Positions 32,705-41,907 of a stretch of DNA of 63,705 nt are shown one piece after another. Every line of letters begins with the position of its first letter. Position 1 is the first letter of the stretch. Below the pieces are notes generated by a model. The model was not told where the DNA came from, did not search any database, and worked only from the letters and a program-made list of their open reading frames with translations. A program made the position numbers and the translations under genes. The stretch is from NCBI GenBank assembly GCA_015152525.1, contig SUTU01000015.1:1-63705 (forward strand), given 5' to 3'. This DNA is from Cyanobacteria bacterium SIG28 (GTDB lineage Bacteria; Cyanobacteriota; Vampirovibrionia; Gastranaerophilales; Gastranaerophilaceae).

Positions 32705-34747
32705 ATGTCAAATCAACTTGAAAAATTAAAAAGTAGCATAAAAAAAGATTTTGTGAAGAATTTCGAATTAAACCTGATGAAAACATCAGGTTTTATTCCA
32801 GTTGATAAAAAACAAAATGACTTTTATGTGATACTAAATAAAACTAAATCCGGCGAAAAGGAAAAAATTATAGCTTTGCTTAATGAAAAGTATGCCGGAT
32901 ATGTTCCCAAGTTTATTCCTTTAGAGTCAACTGATTTTGATACAATATTTGAAAGTATTTCAAAAACAATAGAACAAGCGAAGCCAACAGAAAATACAAA
33001 AGCAATTGAAACAGAATTAACTGCAGAACAAATGCTTGTATCAATCGGTTGGATAACTGAAGAACAGTTAAGAGAGTGTACTGAGATTGCAGAAACTAAA
33101 AAGCTTCCGCTTGATGCAATATTTAATGAAAAAGAATACCTAACATATGAGCAGATTGTATCATATTTGAAAAAGAAATATGGTCGTGATGTTATTTCAA
33201 ATACAAATATAAAGGTAAATCGTTCAATTCTGAAAATGCTACCTGATGATTTTGTAGAGAAAAAGCAAACTATTGTAATGTCTATGGAAGGTAACAAACT
33301 CGCTGTTGCTATGGTTAACCCCAGCGACCAGTATACAATTAGAGAAGTTTCGTTATCTACCGGACGTTCTTTAAATGTTTATACAATTCCATATTTTCAG
33401 TATGAATTATATTTAAAAGATTATTTAGCACAGAAGAAGAATGAAATTGTTGCAAAAGAAACTGAGCGAATAATTCAAAGTATTGAAGAAGAAACAGCTC
33501 AGTATAGTGATGAAGAATCATTATGGGCACAAGTTGAAAAAGAATTACAAGATGCAAGCGGTAACGTTGCAAAATTTGTTTATAAAATCATTACGGATGC
33601 AATTGATGCCAAAGCTTCGGATATTCATATTGAACCTCGTTTGGGATATTACGTTGTAAGATTACGTTCTGACGGTATTCTAAAAAAGATTTTAGAAATT
33701 CCCGGAAGTATTGAACAAGCTGTAATAACTCGTTTTAAAGTTTTGGCAAGAATGAACATTGCCGAACACAGACGTCCGCAAGACGGTACTTTTTCTATTA
33801 GACACAATGACAGAATGTATGACTTCCGTATTAATACATTACCTGTTTCCGGAAAAGAAAAAGTTGTTATCCGTATTTTGGCTCCGGCTGTTAGCTTAAA
33901 ATCTGCCGGTGAGAAAATAATTATAGCAGGTGCTGCAGATTCGGATATTGAAAAAATTCATAATATGGTTCAATCGCCAAACGGAATTATTTTAACATCA
34001 GGTCCTACAGGTTCAGGGAAAACAACAACACTTTACACAATATTAAAATCTTTAAACAAAGAAGATGTTAATATTACTACAATTGAAGATCCGGTCGAAA
34101 TTAAATTAGAAGGTATAAATCAATCTCAAGTTAATGCTAAAGCTGATATTACTTTTGCATCTTGTATGAGAGCAATTTTAAGACAAGACCCTGATATTAT
34201 ACTTATCGGGGAAATTCGGGACTTCGAAACTTTAGAAGTAGCAATTTCTGCCGCACTAACCGGACACCTAGTATTGAGTACTGTCCACACTAACTCTGCT
34301 GCTGCTACAATTACTCGTTTGATTGAAATGGGTGCTAAAGACTATCTGGTATCTTCTACTTTAACCGGTGTAATTGCTCAACGTTTAGTAAGACAGTTGT
34401 GCCACAATTGTAAAGAAGCTTATTTCCCTTCTGAAGAAGAAGTTAAACATATTTCCAATAATCCGGAAGAACAAAAAGAACTTTTAAAAACAAAATTTTA
34501 TAGAAAAAAAGGTTGTAAGGATTGCGGTTACTTAGGTTACACCGGACGTTTGGGAATTTACGAAATCATGCCAATAACAAGAGAAATTAAAAAATTAATT
34601 GCTCAAGGTGCTCACGATATTGAGATTGAAGAAGCTGCCGTTGCAGCTGGCATGACTACATTAAGTTCATCTTGTTTAAACCATATAATTAACGGAAACA
34701 CTACAACGGATGAATTTATAAGAGTACTAGGCTATGCTAATGAATAA
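32705..34747 (+). CDS. Type II secretion / type IV pilus assembly ATPase (GspE/PilB)
   Basis: 680 residues. An N-terminal MshEN-type domain (MLVSIGWITEEQLRECTEIA) precedes the ATPase core with Walker A GPTGSGKTTTLYTIL, the Asp box (ITTIEDPVEI), Walker B LIGEIRDFETLE and the His box (GHLVLSTVHTNSAA). The zinc tetracysteine is split as CHNCKEAY and CKDCGYLGYTGRLGIYE. It powers pseudopilus or pilus extension. It starts 5 bp after the secretin stop. Confidence 0.95.
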   Translation: MSNQLEKLKSSIKKDFVKNFELNLMKTSGFIPVDKKQNDFYVILNKTKSGEKEKIIALLNEKYAGYVPKFIPLESTDFDTIFESISKTIEQAKPTENTKAIETELTAEQMLVSIGWITEEQLRECTEIAETKKLPLDAIFNEKEYLTYEQIVSYLKKKYGRDVISNTNIKVNRSILKMLPDDFVEKKQTIVMSMEGNKLAVAMVNPSDQYTIREVSLSTGRSLNVYTIPYFQYELYLKDYLAQKKNEIVAKETERIIQSIEEETAQYSDEESLWAQVEKELQDASGNVAKFVYKIITDAIDAKASDIHIEPRLGYYVVRLRSDGILKKILEIPGSIEQAVITRFKVLARMNIAEHRRPQDGTFSIRHNDRMYDFRINTLPVSGKEKVVIRILAPAVSLKSAGEKIIIAGAADSDIEKIHNMVQSPNGIILTSGPTGSGKTTTLYTILKSLNKEDVNITTIEDPVEIKLEGINQSQVNAKADITFASCMRAILRQDPDIILIGEIRDFETLEVAISAALTGHLVLSTVHTNSAAATITRLIEMGAKDYLVSSTLTGVIAQRLVRQLCHNCKEAYFPSEEEVKHISNNPEEQKELLKTKFYRKKGCKDCGYLGYTGRLGIYEIMPITREIKKLIAQGAHDIEIEEAAVAAGMTTLSSSCLNHIINGNTTTDEFIRVLGYANE

Positions 34748-34764
34748 AACAATGAGGTACATAA

Positions 34765-35964
34765 ATGCCAATATATAGTTACGAAGCTTTAAAACAAGGA
34801 AAACAAATTGTAAGGGGTGAGGTTACTGCCCTAAATCTTAAGGATGCGAGAGATATTGTTCGTAAAATGGGGCTTGTACCTACAAAAATCAATGAGTACC
34901 GAGAATCTAAAAACGCTGGTGCCATTGGTTCAATGACGTTATCGCTAAAAGAAAAAATTGATTTTATATCAACAATGCAGATTTTGTTACAATCAGGGAT
35001 TCCTGCAGTAGAATCATTAATGTTTATGGAACAAGAAGCTGCAAAAGCAAAAATCAGAAACATTTCAAAAATACTAAAAAATCAAATTATGTCAGGTGCA
35101 ACATTCTCTGATACTTTAGCAAGATATCCTGAAACTTTTGGGAATATCTTTATAGGTTTAGCGAAAGCCGGTGAAGAAGCCGGTGAATTGGAAAAAACCT
35201 TGGGACGTATTAAAGAGTTATTGACAAAGCAAGAAGCTACAAAAAGTAAAGTTATCGGAACGTTGATGTATCCGATGTTTGTAATTGTGTTAGCAGTTAT
35301 TGTTACACTGATAATGTTGTTATTCGTATTTCCTGCTTTCCAAGATATGTTTGCACAACAAGAAAAAGCCTTACCTTGGATTACAGCTACAATGATTCAA
35401 GTTGGTGATTTTTTAAGAGAATACTGGATAACAATTCCGTTATTTTTTATCGCTTTTTATGTATTTTGTTATATTACAGTGCATTGGGCACCCGCAAGAA
35501 GAGTTTTAGATACAACAGTTTTAAAAATTCCTTTAATTAACAATATGACATTGTTTTCTAATTTCTCAAATTTTTTGTCAGTACTAAGCGTATCATACGA
35601 TGCAGGTATTCCGATTGTCGATTGTTTACATTTGGCAAATGTAACTTTAACAAATACCATACTTCATGAAAGAATGACAGCTGCTGTTACAAAAGTTCAA
35701 CAAGGTATGCAAGTATCACAAGCTTTCAAATCAACTAAAATCGTGCCTAAAATGGTGCTATTTATGATTGCAACAGGTGAACAATCCGGTCGTTTAGGCG
35801 ATATGTTACAGCGTGCTGTTGAGTTCTTGGACAAAACGTTAGACGGTATAATCGACACTATGACAAAAATGATTGAACCGATAATGTTATTAGTAATTGG
35901 TAGTATTGTATTGGTAATGGCGTTAGCTCTTTACTTACCGCTATTCCAATCTTATACAGCTTAA
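34765..35964 (+). CDS. Inner-membrane platform protein (GspF/PilC)
   Basis: 399 residues with two T2SSF domains. Visible signatures are LSLKEKIDFISTMQILLQSG with GIPAVESL, the matching second-copy FSNFLSVLSVSYDAGIPIVD, and GEQSGRLGDMLQRAVEF. Three or more transmembrane helices are present (VIVLAVIVTLIMLLFVFPAF; IPLFFIAFYVFCYI; IMLLVIGSIVLVMALALYLP). It is the platform for the GspE ATPase. It lies 17 bp downstream of gspE. No pilin or prepilin peptidase gene is in this operon, so the pilins must be encoded elsewhere. Confidence 0.94.
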   Translation: MPIYSYEALKQGKQIVRGEVTALNLKDARDIVRKMGLVPTKINEYRESKNAGAIGSMTLSLKEKIDFISTMQILLQSGIPAVESLMFMEQEAAKAKIRNISKILKNQIMSGATFSDTLARYPETFGNIFIGLAKAGEEAGELEKTLGRIKELLTKQEATKSKVIGTLMYPMFVIVLAVIVTLIMLLFVFPAFQDMFAQQEKALPWITATMIQVGDFLREYWITIPLFFIAFYVFCYITVHWAPARRVLDTTVLKIPLINNMTLFSNFSNFLSVLSVSYDAGIPIVDCLHLANVTLTNTILHERMTAAVTKVQQGMQVSQAFKSTKIVPKMVLFMIATGEQSGRLGDMLQRAVEFLDKTLDGIIDTMTKMIEPIMLLVIGSIVLVMALALYLPLFQSYTA

Positions 35965-35979
35965 AAACAGAGGTGAAAA

Positions 35980-36246
35980 ATGTATAACTCAGATTCTAAT
36001 TCTGCTTGGAAAGAAAAAGTTTATATTGAAACAACGGAACATATTATAACAGGATATGTTTATATGCCTAAAATTGGTAAAAAACAACGTTTGTTATCTG
36101 AAATTTTAAATGCTTCTAAACAGTTTATAGCAGTTAAAGAATGTACATTGGAATACAAAAATAATCTTTCTAAACCCATTGAATCACACGATTTTATGGA
36201 AGTAAACCGTTCATCAATTCTTATTATGAGACCGCTTAATGAATAG
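35980..36246 (+). CDS. Small protein of the secretion operon, DUF6812-like
   Basis: 88 residues, beta-rich. The pattern ITGYVYMPKIGKKQRLLSEI then KQFIAVKECTLEY matches what I recall as DUF6812, small proteins without known function. It begins 15 bp after the platform protein with AGAGGTG as SD. Its stop overlaps the next ATG, which indicates cotranscription. The conserved position suggests a modulator of pilus or secretion function, which is inference. Confidence 0.7.
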   Translation: MYNSDSNSAWKEKVYIETTEHIITGYVYMPKIGKKQRLLSEILNASKQFIAVKECTLEYKNNLSKPIESHDFMEVNRSSILIMRPLNE

Positions 36247-37063
36247 AGTATATGTAATTACAGGTGCAACTTCTGGAATCGGTAAGGCTTTGGTAAAAGA
36301 ACTTGCAACAGATAATATTGTTTATGCCGGTTATAGGAGTGAAAATAAAGTTTCTGAACTAAGTTTAATTTCCGAAAACGTTAAGCCATTTTATGTAGAT
36401 TACGCTAAACCGGAAACTGTTTCTGAAGCAATAAATTTTATCAAGATATCTTGTAATAAAATTGACTGCTTAATAAATGTTGCAGGTTGTGTTGTTGCCG
36501 GACCGATTGAAAAAATACCTGTATCTGAAATCAGGCGCCAGTTTGATGTCAATGTTTTTGGTCATTTAGAAATGGCTCAAGGACTTGCGGAAATTCTTGA
36601 GAACGGAAAAATTATTAATGTAAGTTCAATGGCGAGTTATGGTGTTTTCCCTTATATTTCACCTTATTGTGCATCAAAAAGATGTTTAGATATGTTCTTC
36701 AATTCATTTTTGAATGAAAATAAAAGAAATATAAAAGTTGTTTCAATCAAACCCGGAGTAATATCAACACCTTTATGGGATAAATCAGTAAAGGAAAATG
36801 CCGGTTCTTTAACTGACAGTGAAGGTTATGAAAAAGAAATGGAATTTATGATTGCAAACGCTAAAAGAAATGAAGAAAAAGGCTTAAGTGTTGATGAAGT
36901 TGTTAAAACAATACTAATAGCTGACAATGCTGATAATCCAAAACTAACTTATACAGTAGGTAAAGACGCTTTTTCTGCACGAATTTTTTCTAAACTTCCG
37001 CAAATTTTAATAAACAAATTAATCAAACTTGGACTAAAAATCAGAATAAACAAACAAAATTAA
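36239..37063 (+). CDS. Short-chain dehydrogenase/reductase
   Basis: 274 residues of the classical SDR fold: VITGATSGIGKALVKELA (NAD(P) binding), NVAGCVVAGP (the NNAG-like motif, with V for N), SSMASYGVFPYISPYCASK (catalytic Ser, Tyr and Lys in YCASK). ATG 36239 overlaps the preceding stop by 8 bp, so it is part of the same transcript. Substrate unknown; the next gene is a glycosyltransferase, so a sugar or lipid modification step is plausible. Confidence 0.88.
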   Translation: MNRVYVITGATSGIGKALVKELATDNIVYAGYRSENKVSELSLISENVKPFYVDYAKPETVSEAINFIKISCNKIDCLINVAGCVVAGPIEKIPVSEIRRQFDVNVFGHLEMAQGLAEILENGKIINVSSMASYGVFPYISPYCASKRCLDMFFNSFLNENKRNIKVVSIKPGVISTPLWDKSVKENAGSLTDSEGYEKEMEFMIANAKRNEEKGLSVDEVVKTILIADNADNPKLTYTVGKDAFSARIFSKLPQILINKLIKLGLKIRINKQN

Positions 37064-37080
37064 ATATTATAGGGTTATTT

Positions 37081-38013
37081 ATGAAAAAAATTTTAGCAAT
37101 ACTACCTATAAGTATTGGTGGACGTCTTACAACTTCTAGCATTATTGACGGTTTTAGACAGAATGATTGCGAAGTTGTTGTCTTTGATGAGCTTTTTGAT
37201 GAAAATTTTCAAGAAATTATACAAGATAAATATGATTATATTTTGGGTTATGATTTTTCCGGCTTAAAAATAAAAATAGATAACGGTTTAAAACTACCTT
37301 CTATAAACTATTTTTCAGATGATATCAGAAGTAAAACTTCAGGTCCTGAATGGGAAAAATACCTTCCATATCTGGAAGATGAGGATAATTATACTTTTTA
37401 TTGGGATAAAGTTTTGACAAGTTATGAAAATTTTAAAAATATATTCTATTTACCGCATTTTGTAAATTTTGATATTTATAAAGACTTAAATACCGAACCG
37501 GAATTTGATGTTATGTTTGCCGGTAGGCTTGACACGGATTATCGTTTAAGTTTTTTTGAAGAATTAGTTCTTAAGCTTCCTGAACTTAAAATAGCTTGGT
37601 ATGCAATTGAACGTCATCACCAAGATGCTATGAAAAGGTCAAAATATCCGGAAATTATAGATTTTTGTTACCAAGGATTTATTGATAACGAAATTGATAT
37701 GGCAAAAGCTATTAATAATTGCAAAATTGTTTTTAATATGAATTCTCAAGGAATTTCGTCATTAAATTACAGAACCTTTCAAACAGTTGCTTGTAAAAGA
37801 TTGCATATAAGTGATTTTCGAGAAGAATTAGCTCTTTTTGAAGGTAATATGCCTTTTTACGAGGATTTTTCAGACTTAATATTTAAGATAGAAAATTATA
37901 TTGACGACAAAGATGCTTATAAAAAAGTGGTAGAAAAATGTTATAACATAGCTAAATGCAGTCATAATTCTAAAGATTGTGTCAGATATATGCTGAAATG
38001 TATTAACGCATAA
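37081..38013 (+). CDS. CgeB-like glycosyltransferase-family protein
   Basis: 310 residues. The N-terminal Rossmann domain begins MKKILAILPISIGG. The middle has LPSINYFSDDIRSKTSG and PEFDVMFAGRLDTDYRL. The C-terminal domain contains INNCKIVFNMNSQGISSLNY and RTFQTVACKRLHISD, the layout of the spore-maturation CgeB / Glyco_trans_1_2 group of GT-B enzymes. It ends the operon that began with the GspC-like gene, 17 bp after the SDR gene. Acceptor unknown; pilus or surface glycosylation is a guess from context. Confidence 0.75.
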   Translation: MKKILAILPISIGGRLTTSSIIDGFRQNDCEVVVFDELFDENFQEIIQDKYDYILGYDFSGLKIKIDNGLKLPSINYFSDDIRSKTSGPEWEKYLPYLEDEDNYTFYWDKVLTSYENFKNIFYLPHFVNFDIYKDLNTEPEFDVMFAGRLDTDYRLSFFEELVLKLPELKIAWYAIERHHQDAMKRSKYPEIIDFCYQGFIDNEIDMAKAINNCKIVFNMNSQGISSLNYRTFQTVACKRLHISDFREELALFEGNMPFYEDFSDLIFKIENYIDDKDAYKKVVEKCYNIAKCSHNSKDCVRYMLKCINA

Positions 38014-38033
38014 TAAAATATATATTAAAAAAA

Positions 38034-38053
38034 AGCCCTCGAAAAAGAGGGCT
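38034..38053. terminator. Hairpin terminator after the secretion operon
   Basis: AGCCCTC and GAGGGCT form a 7-bp stem with loop GAAAAA. The long A-run precedes the stem on the plus strand, so the U-tract follows it only for leftward transcripts; for the operon it is a hairpin without a U-tract. Confidence 0.65.
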
Positions 38054-38213
38054 TGGAATTAAGAATAGCTGGAAGTATGAAAAAGATTTAATAATTATAT
38101 TAAACCTAAATTGCCTATTTTAAACTATTAGCATGTACGGTAATTTTTTATTAAACAAATGGAGAATAAATTTTCTATAAAAATCATCCTATAGAAGAGC
38201 AAAAAAAATTTTT

Positions 38214-38600
38214 ATGAGATTTAGTATAGGTATGAATATTTCAAAAATCCAACATAACCAAGCATTTAGAAATCAACATCCTACAAATCAGAAACAGGAA
38301 AATAAAAAGCCTGAATTTATTGACAAATTGATGGGTGTTGTTCAAAATCAAGACGACGTAAATGATTGCGTTGCTGTACCAAGAGGAATATTCAAAGCTT
38401 ACCTCTGGATTATGGGTGGTTTCGGGTTAATAGGTATCGCAAATGCTTTGCCTGCAAAATTTGCAAAAACAAAAACAGCCTTAGCTATAACCGGTAATAT
38501 TATGAATATTATCAGCGCATTTTTCTTCGCAAAGCCATTCGCTTTTAAAGGTGTTTCACCAACAGTCAAAATGAATGAGACAAATACAAGAAATAAATAA
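38214..38600 (+). CDS. Small two-helix membrane protein
   Basis: 128 residues. Two hydrophobic segments are visible (AYLWIMGGFGLIGIANALP and ALAITGNIMNIISAFFFAK), preceded by a polar, Gln/Asn-rich N-terminus. FAFKGVSP near the C-terminus recalls the F-K-G motif found at the N-termini of other proteins here. ATG 38214 and an in-frame ATG at 38232 are both possible; neither has a strong SD. Family unknown. Confidence 0.65.
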   Translation: MRFSIGMNISKIQHNQAFRNQHPTNQKQENKKPEFIDKLMGVVQNQDDVNDCVAVPRGIFKAYLWIMGGFGLIGIANALPAKFAKTKTALAITGNIMNIISAFFFAKPFAFKGVSPTVKMNETNTRNK

Positions 38601-38618
38601 TAGCAATAAAATGTTTAT

Positions 38619-38954
38619 TTATGCTACATCTTCGCTTGCAGAAACTGCTATGCCTTCCATTATGTTATAAAAATCTTCCTTTGGTAAAGTAGACATTGTT
38701 TTCATAGCATATGACAACAGACTAACTTTATCATACCAACGACGAGAATTTGACAATTTGTATAATCCCAAAACTCTATCAATACCGATACTTACATCAG
38801 ATTCTTCATCTTCTTCATGTAACTCTTTTATTTGTTTTACAATAGTAGTCAAATCCTTAGATAAAGCTCTTCTTTGGCTTTCATCCATATCTTTTAATAT
38901 TTCTAAAGCTCTGTGTGTACTTTCGTGTGAATCATACCAGCGTCTATCGTACAT
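38619..38954 (-). CDS. Hypothetical helical acidic protein
   Basis: 111 residues, probably all-helical. It contains the word RRWYD twice (near residues 4 and 71), which suggests an internal duplication of about 67 residues. An acidic patch HEEDEESDVS lies between. No signal peptide or membrane segment. It starts at ATG 38954 after GGGGAGATTTTAG. It is convergent with the small membrane protein gene. Function unknown. Confidence 0.7.
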   Translation of the reverse strand: MYDRRWYDSHESTHRALEILKDMDESQRRALSKDLTTIVKQIKELHEEDEESDVSIGIDRVLGLYKLSNSRRWYDKVSLLSYAMKTMSTLPKEDFYNIMEGIAVSASEDVA

Positions 38955-39071
38955 AGTCTAAAATCTCCCCGAGATAACGATAATTTCTCCTCTTACCAAT
39001 AGAATTATAGTTTAAAATCAATATTTCCGTATCATCCGTTTGGTCGAAGTTCTGTAAATGGCTTTAAAACC

Positions 39072-39103
39072 AAATTTGCGAGAATTAATATTCCCGCAAA
39101 TTT
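39072..39103. terminator. Hairpin downstream of the 103-aa gene
   Basis: AAATTTGCG (39072-39080) and CGCAAATTT (39095-39103) form a 9-bp stem with internal GAAT/ATTC pairing. It lies 6 bp past the stop of the leftward gene and is likely its terminator, although no long U-tract follows. Confidence 0.45.
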
Positions 39104-39109
39104 ACGAAC

Positions 39110-39421
39110 TTAAACTATGTAATTTTTTATTGTCGGAATTCTTATACAATTGTCTAAATATTCTATTGTTGATAATTTCTCATTATAAAGATATTTTATA
39201 AAATTAAGGTAAGATACATCGAAGGAACTCAAAAGAATATTTATCTCAAACCCTTCAGAACAGAAAGGTTCATAATCATAAACAACATAGCTATTGTATT
39301 TGCTTTTCCATTCTTTGCGTTCTATACGACAGTTATTTTCTTCGGCAATATCTTCTACCCAATTTACAATATCTTTATTTATATTTTTTATTTCTAAGTA
39401 TTTGTTTTGAAACTTCTCCAT
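39110..39421 (-). CDS. Hypothetical 103-aa protein
   Basis: An isolated leftward gene with AGGAGAAATGTT before its ATG. The product is soluble, acidic and of mixed structure (IVNWVEDIAEENNCRIERKE; FEINILLSSFDVSYLNFIKY). No recognisable domain, signal or membrane segment. It is bordered by a 340-bp gene-free region upstream and a hairpin downstream. Function unknown. Confidence 0.6.
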   Translation of the reverse strand: MEKFQNKYLEIKNINKDIVNWVEDIAEENNCRIERKEWKSKYNSYVVYDYEPFCSEGFEINILLSSFDVSYLNFIKYLYNEKLSTIEYLDNCIRIPTIKNYIV

Positions 39422-39761
39422 AACATTTCTCCTACAAAAATTGTAATTTGTTCTTTAATGACATAAATTACCATTTTGTCTAGTTTTTTAAGATATATTA
39501 TAGAAGTTTATTTATTGTATTTTTTAACTATAAAAAATTTATACATAAGAAAAAAAGAAAATATTAAAACTATAAATAAACAGAATTTTTTCAATAAGCA
39601 CTAACATAGCAAAATTAAAGTAATAAATTCATATACATAAATTTTATATCAAATCTATTGTAACAATTTGTAAAGAGTCGCAATAAAATTTAGCAATTTT
39701 GAAAATAATAAAAACTTTATATAGAAAAGAAAGTACGCGAGATTTTAAAGGAGAAGAAATT
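39422..39761. other. Gene-free AT-rich region
   Basis: About 340 bp of very AT-rich sequence. No coding frame, tRNA or strong hairpin was seen. It carries the promoters of the leftward 103-aa gene and the rightward 104-aa gene, but no single clear -35/-10 pair stands out. Confidence 0.5.
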
Positions 39762-40076
39762 ATGACATTTATTAAAGTTGACACAAGTTTTGATGCATTT
39801 AATACAAATACTCTTACCTTGAATGAAAAAGGTGAGCAATATTTAGATGAACAAGAAGCTGCACAAGCACAAAAAAAAGGAGCTAAATGGGCAAAAGCCG
39901 GTCAAACACAAAAAGATTTTGAAACTGCAAAATCAATTTACGAAACCAATAATGAACAGGAATGCTTGAAAATATTACGCGAAGGTACTGATTCTATATT
40001 TTCAGTGAAGTTAAATGAAATACTAGATAAATTGGGAAAAGATTCGATTAATACAAAAACTTATAAAATTTTATAA
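39762..40076 (+). CDS. Hypothetical 104-aa protein
   Basis: The start at ATG 39762 is set by AAAGGAGAAG 7-9 bases upstream; an in-frame extension to 39699 overlaps that SD. The product is helical and charged (KGEQYLDEQEAAQAQKKGAK; FETAKSIYETNNEQECLKIL), possibly one TPR-like hairpin pair. It is soluble with no signal. A strong bidirectional terminator follows. Family unknown. Confidence 0.7.
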   Translation: MTFIKVDTSFDAFNTNTLTLNEKGEQYLDEQEAAQAQKKGAKWAKAGQTQKDFETAKSIYETNNEQECLKILREGTDSIFSVKLNEILDKLGKDSINTKTYKIL

Positions 40077-40090
40077 AATACAATAAAAAA

Positions 40091-40123
40091 ACAGATAGAA
40101 ATTCTTTTTTAAATTCTATCTGT
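40091..40123. terminator. Bidirectional terminator between convergent genes
   Basis: ACAGATAGAA (40091-40100) pairs with TTCTATCTGT (40114-40123), flanked by an A-run on the left and TTTTTT on the right. It serves both the 104-aa gene and the leftward CheR-like gene. Confidence 0.8.
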
Positions 40124-40141
40124 TTTTTATTATTTTTTTAT

Positions 40142-41017
40142 TTAATACCAATGCTTGTTGCCTAATTGAGATCGTTTTTCAAATACAAAAGGTTCATCTG
40201 TTGATATAAACCCTTTTTTTATAAGTTCTCTGATTAAATTTATGCCATAAAAATTTTCACAAGCATTAACATCAAATCCACCAATAACCAATGTTGAATT
40301 TTTACCCATTTGTTCTGCTAATTTTGAAATTAATTTTGGGATATTATGTTCTAAATAAGGCCAAAAATTTCTAACTAATACAACGCTATTTTCAGGGTTA
40401 ATATTTTTATAATCTTCAAAAATATCACGCTTTGAAAATTCTACCCTTTCTGTTAAACTTTTAGCCGGAAAATAAAAAGTTTGATTATCTTCAAAATCAT
40501 TGGAATTACCACTTGTATTTTGAATATAATTATTTGAAGTTTGATAATAAAACTGTTCTTCATTAACTGAATTGGCTAATGGATCCTTTGTAAAATATAA
40601 ATCGAATTTATTATTTGTATGGTAATTTATTGAAGTTTTTTCATACCAATCAATTGGAAGCGAGTTAGATTTTGCAATTTTTATTGCATCCGTATCAATA
40701 TCTTTTGCTATAATCGGAAAGAATTTTTCCGATTCTTTTTCGCCTAACGTTGATAAAAGTTTCATTATTATTGAAAAAGGTTCGGAACCATTTGAACAGG
40801 CATAATTATAAACATTAACCTTACTTACATCTTGATACTTATCAGTTAAAAACTTTATAAATTTATCCCACATCAAATCGCCCCTAAAAAAACTTGTATC
40901 ATTTCGATATGCAACTTCCTTAATCAAAGGACGTGCTTTTGTAGGTCTATATACAGTACGATTCCAAGCTGAAAACGTAGGTGTTACTTTGCAATTATTA
41001 CCGGAATTTATTCTCAT
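40142..41017 (-). CDS. Second CheR-like methyltransferase paralogue
   Basis: 291 residues from ATG 41017 (MRINSGNN); the longer frame from 41077 is less likely. TPTFSAWNR near residue 13 occupies the place of the N-terminal F motif. CheR-like landmarks parallel those at 18247: VYNYACSNGSEPFSIIMKLL (SAM loop), IIAKDIDTDAIKIAKSNSLP and VVLVRNFWPYLE (RN-x-x-P-Y motif). About 40 residues rich in Asn/Gln/Tyr (FYYQTSNNYIQNTSGNSNDF) interrupt the middle. The target is unknown, and no chemoreceptors lie nearby. Confidence 0.72.
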   Translation of the reverse strand: MRINSGNNCKVTPTFSAWNRTVYRPTKARPLIKEVAYRNDTSFFRGDLMWDKFIKFLTDKYQDVSKVNVYNYACSNGSEPFSIIMKLLSTLGEKESEKFFPIIAKDIDTDAIKIAKSNSLPIDWYEKTSINYHTNNKFDLYFTKDPLANSVNEEQFYYQTSNNYIQNTSGNSNDFEDNQTFYFPAKSLTERVEFSKRDIFEDYKNINPENSVVLVRNFWPYLEHNIPKLISKLAEQMGKNSTLVIGGFDVNACENFYGINLIRELIKKGFISTDEPFVFEKRSQLGNKHWY

Positions 41018-41242
41018 AATAATTTTAAAACTTATAAAAAAATAATTTGTTAGCATAAATGAACATTTTAATTTCAAATAAAACTAAACCTGATATTACA
41101 GAATATTGAAACTTTTAATCAAATCACCATAGATATTATTGTAAAGTTTTGTAAATTAAATTAAAGTTTAGAGCAATTTTGAATACTATACAAATTTTTA
41201 ATATATAAGAAATGTGTAGAAATAAGTAGAAGGTTTAATTAG

Positions 41243-41899
41243 ATGGCTCGTTTATCCCTAACATATCCACGTATAACAGGAAGTAAAATAGCGTATAAAA
41301 ACGATGAAAATTATGATTTGGTTAACGCAAGAGGTTGTAAAACCGGCGAACTGAATATATATGAAAGAACAACTCAGGCTGTGGGTCGTAATACGCCTAA
41401 TGGTCCAGAAATAAACATGGGTTTACCTAAGAAGTATTCTATGACAAATGTTCGTAGTGATAGTTGCAAATCTAAAAGCACGTACTGTTTTCCTAATGGT
41501 GAAAAATACAGTGTGCTAAAAGATGAGATAAATGGAATAACTCGAGTTCGAAAATTCTCTGATGGTAAATGGAAATTAATTGCCTATCAAACACCTGATT
41601 TTTCATTTGCTTCAGAGTATGGATATCGTTTTTTGGAAAAAGAAGGGGAACGCTTAGTAGAAAATGTTAAAACGTCAACAAGAAATATCGGTTTTGATTT
41701 TCAAAGTACAGATTACTCTAGTGAAAGTTTAAGTAGTTTATTAAAAAAAATAAAATCTATCGGAGAAAAAGACTTTTTTAATTTAAAATATTTATCGAAA
41801 GGTGAAAGAAAACTGGTAGAAACATCTGCTGCAACATTTGGCGAGCAAATTACAAATTTGGCACAAAGTCTATTTAGGTTTGCAAAAATTGTAAAATAA
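41243..41899 (+). CDS. Hypothetical basic protein
   Basis: 218 residues, basic, starting at ATG 41243 after AGTAGAAGG. The middle is beta-rich (CFPNGEKYSVLKDEINGITR; VRKFSDGKWKLIAYQTPDF) and the last third helical. No transmembrane segment or known motif. It converges on the HD-GYP gene with 8 bp between. Family not recognised. Confidence 0.68.
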   Translation: MARLSLTYPRITGSKIAYKNDENYDLVNARGCKTGELNIYERTTQAVGRNTPNGPEINMGLPKKYSMTNVRSDSCKSKSTYCFPNGEKYSVLKDEINGITRVRKFSDGKWKLIAYQTPDFSFASEYGYRFLEKEGERLVENVKTSTRNIGFDFQSTDYSSESLSSLLKKIKSIGEKDFFNLKYLSKGERKLVETSAATFGEQITNLAQSLFRFAKIVK

Positions 41900-41907
41900 A
41901 AACAACT

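Noticed and set aside
39542..39700. Possible promoter pairs in the AT-rich gap
   Set aside because: Many AT-rich hexamers fit loosely; no pair with good spacing stands out.
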